Positions 1-6,738 of a stretch of DNA of 11,273 bases are shown here, one piece after another. The notes beneath the pieces were generated by a model that had not been told where the DNA came from, did no database searches, and saw only the letters and a list, made by a program, of their open reading frames with translations. The stretch is from JAUVZF01 sp964449275 (GTDB lineage: Bacteria; Planctomycetota; Phycisphaerae; FEN-1346). How positions within the stretch are numbered: position 1 is the stretch's first letter; every line of letters begins with the position of its first letter. Position numbers and translations under genes: made by a program. Location of the stretch: the NCBI GenBank assembly GCA_964449275.1, contig CAYVAM010000146.1, forward strand, positions 1 through 11,273, read 5' to 3'.

Positions 1-908
1 TGCGGGCCAACTACCTCAAGAACAAGAGCAAACTGGCCACGCAGGTCGGCACCCAGCGCCACTCCAACGAGAACTTCAACCGGGTGCGCGAACTGGTCAA
101 AGACGGCGCCATCGGCGAACTCAGCGCCGCCTACGCCTGGGGCAACCGCCAACTTCGCCGAAAGGGCTATCTGCCCGCCCAGGGCGAGCCCCCCAGCCAC
201 CTGCACTACGACCTCTGGATCGGGCCCTCGCCCTTCCACCCGTATAACCCCGGCTACTTCAAGGGCTGCCTCGGTTGGAACATGTTCTGGGACTTCGGCA
301 GCGGCCAGGTAGGCGACATGGGCAGCCACACGATGGACCTGGCATGGAATGCCCTCGACGCCGACCTCCCCACCACCGCCGAAGGCGAGGGAGAAAAGTT
401 CAACCCCGACGTCACCCCGGTCGAGATGCACACCTCCTGGGATATCCCCGCCAACGACTGGCGCCCGGCCATCCGCGTCCATTGGTACCAGGGCGGCCCC
501 ATGCCCAAATCGCCAAAGAACTACGTCGATCTGAAAAAGATCGGACACGGCGCCATGTTCAAGGGCTCCAAGGGCTTCCTCGTGGCCGATTTCGGGTCTC
601 GCATCCTGATGCCCTACGGCAAAGAGTCCGACCTGACCTACTACAAGCCGCGCACCAAAGACACCGTGATTCCCCCCCTGGGCCACTTCCAGGAACAATG
701 GACCAACGCCTGCAAGGGCAATCTGAAGACCTCCTGCAACTTCGACTACGGCGGAAAACTGATCGAGACGATGCTCCTGGGCATGGTGGCCTACCGCGTC
801 GGCAAGAAACTCAACTACGACGGCAAGACCGGCCGCGTCACGAACAACGCCGAAGCCAACGCCCTGCTCAGCCGCAAGTACCGCACCGGCTGGACCCTCG
901 ATGGATAG
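1..908 (+). CDS. Gfo/Idh/MocA-family oxidoreductase, 3' part (5' end outside window)
   Basis: The reading frame is open from the window edge (first full codon at position 3) to a TAG at 906-908, giving about 301 residues of a protein whose N-terminus lies outside. The GTG at 84 is only an internal valine, because the conserved run QVGTQRHSN (fragment residues 14-22) lies upstream of it. That run and the block WDFGSGQVGDMGSHTMD (96-112, with His109) are typical of the C-terminal alpha/beta domain of Gfo/Idh/MocA enzymes, which oxidise sugars, inositols or related polyols with NAD(P). The nucleotide-binding Rossmann domain and any Tat signal peptide are not visible, so cofactor, location and substrate cannot be stated. 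Many such paralogues occur in Planctomycetota, which is known for the phylum and not shown here. It converges on the hydrogenase operon and appears functionally unrelated to it. Family assignment is confident; specific function unknown. Confidence 0.85.
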   Translation, partial: RANYLKNKSKLATQVGTQRHSNENFNRVRELVKDGAIGELSAAYAWGNRQLRRKGYLPAQGEPPSHLHYDLWIGPSPFHPYNPGYFKGCLGWNMFWDFGSGQVGDMGSHTMDLAWNALDADLPTTAEGEGEKFNPDVTPVEMHTSWDIPANDWRPAIRVHWYQGGPMPKSPKNYVDLKKIGHGAMFKGSKGFLVADFGSRILMPYGKESDLTYYKPRTKDTVIPPLGHFQEQWTNACKGNLKTSCNFDYGGKLIETMLLGMVAYRVGKKLNYDGKTGRVTNNAEANALLSRKYRTGWTLDG

Positions 909-1128
909 GAGCCAACCGGGCTCGAATTGAGTCTGACGGCACGAAGCCCGCTGCTCGCGTGCTCGCGGCGCCTGCAAAAGTCCGCCACGAACGTCGGAGA
1001 CTCGTCGGAACGGGACGGATTCCGGACACGGTGCGGATGGGTGAGAACTGTGGGGGCGGTGCGCCGGCGGGAAACGCTCAGGTGCGGCCTCTCGCGTCGT
1101 GAGTCGGCCTTTGCGCGTCCGGGGAATC
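909..1128. other. Convergent intergenic spacer
   Basis: This 220-bp spacer lies between two converging genes. No convincing gene is seen. No GC stem followed by a T-run that would make a standard intrinsic terminator is visible on either strand. It contains an imperfect stem, CGCTGC (949-954) with GCGGCG (965-970), one G-U pair and a 10-nt loop. The run just before and into that stem (938-954) resembles one arm of the hairpin repeat at 6783-6798 in opposite orientation. Confidence 0.5.
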
Positions 1129-1665
1129 CTACCGGGCCGGCGCCCCTTTTGCAAAGGCCTCGATGCCGGCCACCGCGCGACGGACGGCCTCCCGGACGGC
1201 CGGACTCAGGTGGTCGATGCGCTTCAGGTTCTCCGGCTGCGCGGCCAGCAGCGCACAGCGGACCTCGCGGCCTTCGGACGTCTCACGGGCCAGGCTCTTG
1301 ACCGCCTCGGCCATCAACCCCAGCGAGACCACGTGCGTCGAGACGTCCACTTCCGCCAGATGCTCGGACCCGACGAGCGCGAGCCGTCCCGGCGCGGCGC
1401 CGAGGTCGGCCGTATCGACAAACAGCACGCCGGGGCAATCCGATTCAACAATGGGACCCAGAAAACTCTCCGGCACGCCCTGAACGTCAAACGGGCGGAG
1501 GACGTCCGTGCGTCGAAGCGCCGCCGCCACCGCCGGGCCGAAACCGTCGTCCCCGGAAAGCGGCATCCCGACGCCGACGACGGCCGTCGGACGCGGAACC
1601 ACTTCGCCGAGGACCAAGGCCAGTTCCTCCGGCGTATCGCAGAAACGGTAGCGTGTGCCGGCCAT
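1129..1665 (-). CDS. hycI: HycI-like [NiFe]-hydrogenase maturation endopeptidase
   Basis: This 178-residue protein belongs to the hydrogenase maturation protease family (HycI/HybD, M52). These cytoplasmic enzymes clip the C-terminal tail of the hydrogenase large subunit once nickel is in place. The signature GVGMPLSGDDGFGP is at residues 31-44. The acidic residue D39 or D40, D84 in FVDTADLGAAPG, and H111 in VSTHVVSLGL match the three nickel-sensing positions known in HybD/HycI. The C-terminal QPENLKRIDHLSPAV (143-157) also fits the family. The start was set at ATG 1665 because a strong GGGAGGAG lies just upstream; an in-frame extension to 1743 would add an unconserved arginine-rich stretch. 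Length is close to HycI (about 156). It is the last gene of the operon, 132 bp after the ferredoxin gene, and its substrate is probably the large subunit at 8820-10574. One oddity is Met34, where the family normally has the Asn of GxGN. Confidence 0.9.
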   Translation of the reverse strand: MAGTRYRFCDTPEELALVLGEVVPRPTAVVGVGMPLSGDDGFGPAVAAALRRTDVLRPFDVQGVPESFLGPIVESDCPGVLFVDTADLGAAPGRLALVGSEHLAEVDVSTHVVSLGLMAEAVKSLARETSEGREVRCALLAAQPENLKRIDHLSPAVREAVRRAVAGIEAFAKGAPAR

Positions 1666-1669
1666 CCGT

Positions 1670-1677
1670 CTCCTCCC
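1670..1677 (-). promoter_or_regulatory. Ribosome binding site of the endopeptidase gene
   Basis: The minus strand reads GGGAGGAG here, with its GGAGG core 6 nt before the ATG at 1665. It is one of the strongest Shine-Dalgarno matches in the window and decides the start of the protease gene. Confidence 0.8.
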
Positions 1678-1744
1678 GCGGCCGTTCTCGAAAGGTCCGC
1701 GCGGCAGCCTTCCCGGGTCACCGCGCCAGATTACCGAAACCAAA

Positions 1745-1770
1745 CGCGGCGGACAAGCCTGCCCGCCGCG
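1745..1770 (-). repeat. GC-rich hairpin between ferredoxin and endopeptidase genes
   Basis: CGCGGCGG (1745-1752) pairs perfectly with CCGCCGCG (1763-1770). Two more inner pairs (CA/TG) follow after one A-C mismatch, leaving the 4-nt loop AGCC. It lies in the 132-bp gap 1666-1797. On the minus strand it is followed by TTTGGTTT, which is only a weak U-tract, so partial termination or RNA processing before the protease gene is possible but unproven. It may equally be a dispersed palindromic repeat. Confidence 0.6.
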
Positions 1771-1797
1771 CGAAGGATCAAGAACGTTTCCAGCCGC

Positions 1798-2415
1798 TCA
1801 GGCGCCCCAGATCTCCCGCAGGACCGTGGTCCGCCGGCACTTGGGGCACAGGACCCGCATCGTGTCGCTGCGGTCGAGCGGCCGGTCGGGATCGCGGTGC
1901 GACTCGCCGCTCACCAGGCCCAGTTCCCCGTCGGCCAGAAGGATGAGCGTCGGGTTGGCGTAACGTTTGGCGCCGAGCCGCTCGGCCACCCAGAGCAGAT
2001 GGTCGCGGCAGCCGACGACCGCCCCGCAGACCTCGCACAGGACCAGTTCCTTCTCGACCGTCTCGAGGCAGGCCGTCCGGTCGAAGCAGGCCAGGTCGTA
2101 CTCGGTGGTCAGATGGACGCCCTTCTCGGTGGTGCAGTTGAGTTCGCACTGGCCGCAGTAGATGCACGCATCGAAGTGTATCTGAAGCCTCCGTACCGGC
2201 GGCTTCGCCTCGGTGTCATCGACAAGAGCGATGCACTGGCTCGGGCAGACCTCGGCACAGGCGCCGCAGCCGATGCAGTCGTCCTCGGAATACGCCGGCT
2301 TGCCGCGAAAGCCCTCCGGGGCCTCGTACGGCTCGAAGGGGAACTTGATGGTGGCCGGCCCGCGGACCAGCGCCTTGACCGCCTCGCCGAGTTCTCTGAG
2401 TTTTGGCTTCTTCAT
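1798..2415 (-). CDS. hycF: HycF/HyfH-like ferredoxin subunit of group 4 hydrogenase (two [4Fe-4S] clusters)
   Basis: This 205-residue protein is the NuoI-like electron-transfer subunit. Cluster 1 is bound by C47, C50, C53 and C57 (CIGCGACAEVCP) and cluster 2 by C84, C87, C90 and C94 (CIYCGQCELNC). The cysteine preceding the last proline-containing pattern of a second canonical ferredoxin motif lacks the usual CP ending. The N-terminal 30 residues resemble the amphipathic membrane-docking helix of NuoI/HycF. A C-terminal extension carries C127-x2-C130, C136 and C190-x2-C193, similar in layout to the cysteine-pair tails I recall in E. coli HycF/HyfH and longer than archaeal MbhN. It would pass electrons from soluble ferredoxin to the small subunit at the cytoplasmic face. 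ATG 2415 overlaps the TGA of mrpG (ATGA), indicating translational coupling. Its position after the Mrp genes, far from the other peripheral subunits, is unusual. Confidence 0.88.
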   Translation of the reverse strand: MKKPKLRELGEAVKALVRGPATIKFPFEPYEAPEGFRGKPAYSEDDCIGCGACAEVCPSQCIALVDDTEAKPPVRRLQIHFDACIYCGQCELNCTTEKGVHLTTEYDLACFDRTACLETVEKELVLCEVCGAVVGCRDHLLWVAERLGAKRYANPTLILLADGELGLVSGESHRDPDRPLDRSDTMRVLCPKCRRTTVLREIWGA

Positions 2416-2813
2416 CCCGACTCCCTGCCTGCGCCGAGCGGCTCGCCGGCCTGGGCGGGCTCGGTCCGTTCGTCCGGCGGCCGCGACGGGTGCTTCTCCT
2501 CGCCGTAGCGGTCCACGACGCTGCCTTCCCAGAGACGCACGCCGGACTTATAGGCGCCGCGTGCGATGGCGTGCGCCGCCACCGGGGACGTGAGCAGAAT
2601 GAAGACCGCACACAGTACCGCCTTGATACCCATCGCCGCGCTCATCCCGTAGACGGTCGTGCCCAGAAGGATAAAGCACGTGCCGAGCGTTACGCATTTG
2701 GTGGCCGCCTGCACGCGGTTGTACACGTCGGGCAGGCGCACCAGGCCGATGCAGCCGAACAGGTCGAACGCCAGGCCGACGCCGATGAGGATTTGCGCCG
2801 CGGTCTCATTCAT
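2412..2813 (-). CDS. mrpG: Mrp antiporter subunit G (MnhG/MbhC-like)
   Basis: This 133-residue membrane protein has about three hydrophobic segments (roughly 7-24, 41-57 and 62-83). The family signature RLPDVYNRVQAATK (26-39) is followed by TLG. Q35 stands where many bacterial MrpG proteins have His; as I recall, archaeal MbhC also has Gln there. The last 45 residues are hydrophilic and proline/glutamate-rich and probably cytoplasmic. MrpG is a small subunit of the ion-translocating membrane arm. The ATG at 2813 was chosen because the homologous part begins there and it overlaps the mrpF stop by 8 nt; a longer frame to 2888 only adds sequence overlapping mrpF. The gene's own stop overlaps the ferredoxin start. 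Confidence 0.9.
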   Translation of the reverse strand: MNETAAQILIGVGLAFDLFGCIGLVRLPDVYNRVQAATKCVTLGTCFILLGTTVYGMSAAMGIKAVLCAVFILLTSPVAAHAIARGAYKSGVRLWEGSVVDRYGEEKHPSRPPDERTEPAQAGEPLGAGRESG

Positions 2814-3072
2814 CGTAGTAGCGGCCCTCCAGGTACTTCGCCAGGGCGATGGTCCCAATAAACGACAGCAGCGCCCAGGCGATGGCAATGTTCATGTAAA
2901 AGTCCTGGCCGGTCCACAGGGCCATGATGCAACAGAAACCCACGATGAGCGTCCCGAGGATGTCGATCGCCACGGTCCGGTCCGGCGCCGTCGGCCCCTG
3001 CCCGATGCGGTACAGACACAGAAACGCGGCAAACAGGAGGACCACCGCGCCGATTAAGAGAAACGTCGTCAC
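2806..3072 (-). CDS. mrpF: Mrp antiporter subunit F (MnhF/MbhB-like)
   Basis: This 88-residue protein has three predicted transmembrane helices (about 3-21, 36-53 and 58-77). The first loop carries the family pattern R22-x-G24 and APDRTVAID, with D31, R32 and D37, as in MrpF/MnhF/MbhB. It is a structural subunit of the Mrp-type membrane arm. The start is GTG at 3072, which overlaps the TGA of mrpE in a GTGA arrangement, so translation is probably coupled. Length is typical for the family (about 85-95). It lies between mrpE and mrpG as in canonical mrp operons. Confidence 0.9.
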   Translation of the reverse strand: MTTFLLIGAVVLLFAAFLCLYRIGQGPTAPDRTVAIDILGTLIVGFCCIMALWTGQDFYMNIAIAWALLSFIGTIALAKYLEGRYYDE

Positions 3073-3554
3073 TCGAAAATCCTCCTCAGCAGTCTCTCGA
3101 ACCGCCGGACGATGAGGGCCGAGTGCTCCTCGACCCCCTCCCCCACCACGTTGATCCAGTGGATGTAAAGGTCCGGCCCGTCGATGTCCACCGTCAGCGT
3201 GCCGGGCGTCAGGGTGATGGAGTTGGCGAGGAACGTCTTGGCCATCTCGCTCTCCAGTTCGGTCCGGACCTTCACGATGCCCGGCCGGATGGGCACGTCC
3301 GGGTGCAGCACACGGTAGGCGACGTCGAGGTTCGCATGTATGCAGTAGTAGAGAAAGTACGGGATATAGAGCGCCATCCAGAACCAGCGACGCGGGTCAA
3401 GCGCCTTGTGCGGGTTATCCGGGTAAATGTGCGCGAGGAGCGTCGCAACCAGCAGCGACACCAGCACGCCCACGAACACGTCGGCAACGCCGGGCGTCCA
3501 CGTCAGCAGCAGCCACAGGACGAACGTGAACAGGATGCAGAGAACTTGTTTCAT
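3069..3554 (-). CDS. mrpE: Mrp antiporter subunit E (MnhE/MbhA-like)
   Basis: This 161-residue protein has an N-terminal hydrophobic region of two helices (about 1-42), a third segment with WFWMALYIPYFLYYCI (57-72), and a C-terminal soluble alpha/beta domain with NSITLTPGTLTVDIDG. The last motif is the hallmark of MnhE/MrpE. In Mrp complexes and in archaeal Mbh this subunit sits at the end of the membrane arm beside the antiporter subunit, with the soluble domain on the cytoplasmic side. The ATG at 3554 shares four bases with the TGA of mrpD (ATGA), and its own stop overlaps the mrpF start. Length fits the family (about 160). Confidence 0.92.
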   Translation of the reverse strand: MKQVLCILFTFVLWLLLTWTPGVADVFVGVLVSLLVATLLAHIYPDNPHKALDPRRWFWMALYIPYFLYYCIHANLDVAYRVLHPDVPIRPGIVKVRTELESEMAKTFLANSITLTPGTLTVDIDGPDLYIHWINVVGEGVEEHSALIVRRFERLLRRIFE

Positions 3555-5185
3555 GGTGTCATCCCTTCTTTCGCGGCAACCTGCGCCGCGGCAGGGGTGC
3601 TGACCTCACCATCGCCGGACGCCGCCCGCACCGTGGCCGACTCTGCCGTCGAACCCGCCCCCGCCGACAGGACCCGTACGGCCGGATCCACCAGACGGGC
3701 CCGGACCGACGGCAGCACAATCAGGGCGCTGGCCAGACAGAGCACCGCCAGCAGCACGGAAGCCAGGCACATGGCGAAGGGCACCTCGCGGGCTCGGCCC
3801 GAAGCCTCCGACGGCTCGCCCCCGAGAACCGACCGCTGCACCTTCGCATAGTACACCAACGTGACGACCGCCGTGGCGACCGCCAGGGCCGTCGGGATGT
3901 AGAACGCCCAATGTCCGAGGGCGGCCATCTGAGTCAAGGCTACAATGATGACCAACTTCGACCAGAACCCGCCAAACGGCGGGACGCCACTGATCGCCAG
4001 CGCCCCGACCCGCAGCGTCCAGCCCGTCACGGGCATCCGCTTCCCGAGGCCGCTGAGTTGATCCAGTCGCCGGCTGCCGGTCGCGTACTCGATCGAGCCG
4101 CTGCACAGGAACAGGAGGCTCTTGAACACCGCGTGGTTCACGAGGTGGAACAGCCCGCCGAACACTGCCAACTGCGCCGCCGCCGCCAGGGGCTCCGAAT
4201 CCTTGGCGAGCCCCAGTCCCACCAGGCCCGCCCCGACCGCCAGGACCACGTACCCGACCTGGCTGATGGACGAATAGGCGAGGAGGCGTTTCAGGTCCCC
4301 CTGCCCGATGGCCATCAGCGCACCGAGCACCATCGACAGCGTGCCCAGGACCACCAGAACCGCCCCGAACGTCTGGTGGTTGCCCAGGACCGAAAACGTC
4401 AGCCGGCACAGGACGTACACGCCGCACGCCTTGATCAGGACGCCCGAGAGCATGGCCGAGATCGGCGCGGGGGCCGAGGGGTGTGCGTCCGGCAGCCAGG
4501 CATGGAACGGCACCATCGCCGCCTTCAGGCCGAACCCCATGATGAAGAACGCCGCCGCCACGTAAAGCGGCATCGTCAGGCCGCCGCCCATCCGGATGAC
4601 CTCGGCGATCTTCGCCCAGTTCAGGTGGCCTGTCACGTTGTAGACGAAGGCGATTCCGAGGAGGATAAACGCGCTGGCGATGGCGCTCAAGACAAGGTAC
4701 TTGAAACTCGCCTCCAGTTCGTCCGCCTCCGTGCCGTAGGCCACCAGGGCGTAACTGGCGATGCCGGCGATCTCGAGAAACACGAAGATGTTGAAGATGT
4801 CGCCCGAGATAACGACGCCGTTCATCCCCGCGACCATCAGCATGAACAGGCCGTAGTAGAGCCCCGGGCTGGTGTAACGGGTCATGTATTCCAGGCTGAA
4901 CAGGAGCGCGAGCAGGCTGACGACCGCAATGATCAGGACAACCAGTTTCGACAGGCCGTCCGCCACCAGACTGATCCCGATCGGGAACGTCCACCCGCCG
5001 ACCCAGTAGACGATCGTCTCGTCGGGACGGGCGAGAAGCAGGACGGCAATCACCAGCAGACCACACGCCATGGCGATGGGCAGGACGGCCGTCGCGCGGT
5101 GCGACTTCGTCAGCCGGCCGATGACCGGAATCAGAAAGCCGCCCGCCAGCGGAATCGCAACCAACAGCGGCACCACCTGGTCCAC
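3551..5185 (-). CDS. mrpD: Mrp antiporter subunit D (NuoN/MbhH-like ion-translocating subunit)
   Basis: This 544-residue polytopic protein has about 14 transmembrane helices of the proton-conducting transporter family (complex I NuoL/M/N). The residues of the central ion path are present: E138 in IFVFLEIAGI, K221 in GLKAAMVPFHAWLP, K252 in VLIKACGVY, H347, H351 and K355 in FHLVNHAVFKS, and K410 in GFWSK. The motif LKRLLAYSSISQVGY (298-312) is also typical. It would carry out H+ or Na+ translocation linked to hydrogenase turnover. The start is GTG 5185; AAAGGA lies 7 nt before it and overlaps the end of mrpC, whose stop is 4 bp away. The C-terminal 40 residues are Ala/Ser-rich and hydrophilic and not conserved. 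The length is slightly above the usual 490-500 because of that tail. Confidence 0.93.
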   Translation of the reverse strand: MDQVVPLLVAIPLAGGFLIPVIGRLTKSHRATAVLPIAMACGLLVIAVLLLARPDETIVYWVGGWTFPIGISLVADGLSKLVVLIIAVVSLLALLFSLEYMTRYTSPGLYYGLFMLMVAGMNGVVISGDIFNIFVFLEIAGIASYALVAYGTEADELEASFKYLVLSAIASAFILLGIAFVYNVTGHLNWAKIAEVIRMGGGLTMPLYVAAAFFIMGFGLKAAMVPFHAWLPDAHPSAPAPISAMLSGVLIKACGVYVLCRLTFSVLGNHQTFGAVLVVLGTLSMVLGALMAIGQGDLKRLLAYSSISQVGYVVLAVGAGLVGLGLAKDSEPLAAAAQLAVFGGLFHLVNHAVFKSLLFLCSGSIEYATGSRRLDQLSGLGKRMPVTGWTLRVGALAISGVPPFGGFWSKLVIIVALTQMAALGHWAFYIPTALAVATAVVTLVYYAKVQRSVLGGEPSEASGRAREVPFAMCLASVLLAVLCLASALIVLPSVRARLVDPAVRVLSAGAGSTAESATVRAASGDGEVSTPAAAQVAAKEGMTP

Positions 5186-5189
5186 GACG

Positions 5190-5567
5190 TTATCCTTTCA
5201 GGTTCCGCATCCGTTCCGTATCAAACGTCCCGTACTTCTCGTACAGACGGATCGCCAGCGCCACCACCAGGGCCGTCACGCTCAGACCGATGACGATACT
5301 CGTGAGGACCAGGGCCTGTGGCAGGGGATCCACGGCACGGGCCGCAAGATCTGCCGCCTTCCCCGCGCCTCCGACAAGAATGGGCGCCACCGGGGCCCCT
5401 TCCGCCGGCGTCCGGTATCCGACCAGCACCAGCAGCAAGTTGGCCGCGTAGTCCAGGATCAGCAGGCCCACGACCACCTTGATCAGGTTCCGCTTCGCCA
5501 CGATGGCGTAGAGGCCCACGACGAAGATCAGAAACACGACCATGTACGGAACCATGGCAAACGTCAT
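5190..5567 (-). CDS. mrpC: Mrp antiporter subunit C (NuoK/MbhG-like)
   Basis: This 125-residue protein has three transmembrane helices (about 5-23, 28-50 and 86-107). The motif DPLPQALVLTSIVIGLS (80-96) is diagnostic of MrpC/MnhC/MbhG, the homologue of complex I NuoK. It helps form the lateral ion path between the A-C-terminal part and MrpD. The ATG at 5567 is chosen because GGGAGG lies 6 nt upstream and the first helix begins there. The frame stays open much further upstream, but that part runs antisense-like across mrpB in another frame and is arginine-rich. It is followed after 4 bp by mrpD. Confidence 0.92.
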   Translation of the reverse strand: MTFAMVPYMVVFLIFVVGLYAIVAKRNLIKVVVGLLILDYAANLLLVLVGYRTPAEGAPVAPILVGGAGKAADLAARAVDPLPQALVLTSIVIGLSVTALVVALAIRLYEKYGTFDTERMRNLKG

Positions 5568-5573
5568 CTTGCG

Positions 5574-5579
5574 CCTCCC
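5574..5579 (-). promoter_or_regulatory. Ribosome binding site of mrpC
   Basis: The minus strand reads GGGAGG, 6 nt before the ATG at 5567. This fixes the mrpC start against the much longer open frame that extends to 5828. Confidence 0.8.
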
Positions 5580-5585
5580 ACATCC

Positions 5586-5608
5586 GGAGACCCGCGTCCG
5601 GAGTCTCC
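5586..5608. repeat. Small inverted repeat between mrpB and mrpC
   Basis: GGAGAC (5586-5591) pairs with GTCTCC (5603-5608) around an 11-nt loop, inside the 52-bp mrpB-mrpC gap. The heptamer TCCGGAG also occurs twice here (5583-5589 and 5597-5603). No T-run follows, so it is not a clear terminator; it could be an RNA processing or stability element or have no function. Confidence 0.35.
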
Positions 5609-5619
5609 CCGACCCGTTG

Positions 5620-6075
5620 CTACCCCTCAATCTTCCCCGTCTGGCCGCCGGCGCCGGCGCGCCGGAACACCGCCAGCGCGACGAACACGCCGAACAGCCC
5701 CGCGCCGACCTTGATGCCGATGGCAACGTTGCACGGCGCGATGATGCCGGCCGAGAACAACTTCCCGACCTCGCCCGCCGGCAGCAGATTGGTGAAGAAG
5801 ACGCCTCCCGCGTAGCCCAGCAGGGCAATCAGCAGGAACAGCACCGCCCCGATGGAGTCGGCCGTCCGAGCCGCCTCGTGCGTCAGGGCTTTCCGGGCGA
5901 ATTCCTCGCCGAACGCCAGCACCACGAGCGCCAGCCCACCGGCCAGAATCACACCGCCCGCAAAACCACCGCCCGGCGTCACGTGCCCATACAGCACAAT
6001 GTAGATGCCGAACAGGGCGATGAACCCCGCCACCAGGCGCGTCATGTTCTTAACGATCGGACTCATTCCCTGCAT
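5620..6075 (-). CDS. mrpB: Mrp antiporter subunit B (MnhB/MbhF-like)
   Basis: This 151-residue membrane protein has four hydrophobic segments. The family motif GHVTPGGGFAGG (30-41) lies after the first helix, followed by the second helix and the conserved FGEEF stretch, as in MnhB-domain proteins and archaeal MbhF. It is a core small subunit linking the MrpA C-terminal part to MrpC. Two starts are possible, ATG 6075 and ATG 6066. The first is preferred because GGGGAG stands at a good distance before it, whereas only a too-close GGGA precedes the second. The start overlaps the end of the MbhD/E-like gene by 26 nt, pointing to translational coupling. The C-terminus is short, glycine-rich and hydrophilic. 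Confidence 0.92.
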   Translation of the reverse strand: MQGMSPIVKNMTRLVAGFIALFGIYIVLYGHVTPGGGFAGGVILAGGLALVVLAFGEEFARKALTHEAARTADSIGAVLFLLIALLGYAGGVFFTNLLPAGEVGKLFSAGIIAPCNVAIGIKVGAGLFGVFVALAVFRRAGAGGQTGKIEG

Positions 6076-6721
6076 GACGGCTTCTCCCCACCTTGCGAAG
6101 GATCGCGTACGCCCCGAGGACGGCGACGAAGATGACTGTCGCCTCGCCCAACGTGTCGTAGGCGCGGTAATCGAGCAGGATTCCCATCACGTAGTTCGCC
6201 GCCCCCGTCCCCCGGGAGCCTTGCGATTCGGTCAGGCCGTGCGCCAGGAAGGCTCCGCCGACGCTTTTCGGCATCTGGGCAAGGGCGCCCTCGGGCGCCG
6301 TCTCGCCCGCCGGCGCCATGACGGCCGCCTCGGCCTGTTCGTTCAGCAGCGGATCACCGAACGGCCGCATCTTCAGCCCCTCGTCACCGGCCGTCGCGAG
6401 CATCCCGAACACGACGGCGGCCATGACCCCCAACGCCAGGAGCACCAGTCCAACCGGCAGCGTCGCGCGGCTCGTCACGCGGGTCTCGTCCCGACGCGTG
6501 ATGACCACGCGCACCAACACCACCAGCACCAGGATTTCGACCACGACCTGCGTCAGTGCCAAGTCCGGCGCACCGAGCAGGAGAAACACGAGGCTCGTGC
6601 CGAACCCCACCGCGCCGACACAGATGACGCTCGAGAGCAGGTCCCGCGTCTCCACAGCGATCAGCGACCCGGCAAGCATGAAACCCAAAAGAACCAGCAA
6701 CAGCAGGAGCACCGGATCCAT
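6050..6721 (-). CDS. MbhD-MbhE fusion (equivalent of the MrpA C-terminal part)
   Basis: This 223-residue protein has an N-terminal DUF4040/MbhD-like domain with three helices (about 3-22, 30-50, 55-76), including GAPDLALTQVVVEI (50-63). It matches the MrpA and NuoJ-like segment of the ion path, with E62 in the conserved acidic position. A fourth helix (89-110) leads to a hydrophilic linker (112-175), then an MbhE-like segment NYVMGILLDYRAYDTLGEA (176-194) with D184, R186, D189 and E193, and a last helix. In standard MrpA these parts are fused to the NuoL-like domain; here they form a separate gene. In archaeal Mbh they are two proteins, D and E. The ATG at 6721 is chosen because AAGGGG lies 8 nt upstream and the first helix starts at once; the open frame to 6853 crosses hairpins and overlaps the previous gene. 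It ends inside mrpB. Confidence 0.87.
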   Translation of the reverse strand: MDPVLLLLLVLLGFMLAGSLIAVETRDLLSSVICVGAVGFGTSLVFLLLGAPDLALTQVVVEILVLVVLVRVVITRRDETRVTSRATLPVGLVLLALGVMAAVVFGMLATAGDEGLKMRPFGDPLLNEQAEAAVMAPAGETAPEGALAQMPKSVGGAFLAHGLTESQGSRGTGAANYVMGILLDYRAYDTLGEATVIFVAVLGAYAILRKVGRSRHAGNESDR

Positions 6722-6729
6722 CAAGCGAT

Positions 6730-6735
6730 CCCCTT
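6730..6735 (-). promoter_or_regulatory. Ribosome binding site of the MbhD-MbhE fusion gene
   Basis: The minus strand reads AAGGGG, 8 nt before the ATG at 6721. It shows that translation starts here independently and not by readthrough from the preceding antiporter gene. Confidence 0.75.
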
Positions 6736-6738
6736 CTG

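Noticed and set aside
84..908. Oxidoreductase gene starting at GTG 84
   Set aside because: The conserved family sequence continues in the same frame upstream to the window edge, so the true start is outside the window.
1134..1150. Possible terminator: GGGC-CGGC-GCCC followed by C and TTTT on the plus strand
   Set aside because: The stem is only 4 bp and lies inside the 3' end of the protease coding region, more than 220 bp past the oxidoreductase stop; too weak to call.
1099..2508. Long open frame of 469 codons on the plus strand, with similar ones at 3911-5293, 7260-8558 and 8985-10022
   Set aside because: They run antisense to well-recognised hydrogenase and Mrp genes, have arginine/glutamine/proline-rich low-complexity products and no known motif; they are by-products of GC-rich coding DNA.
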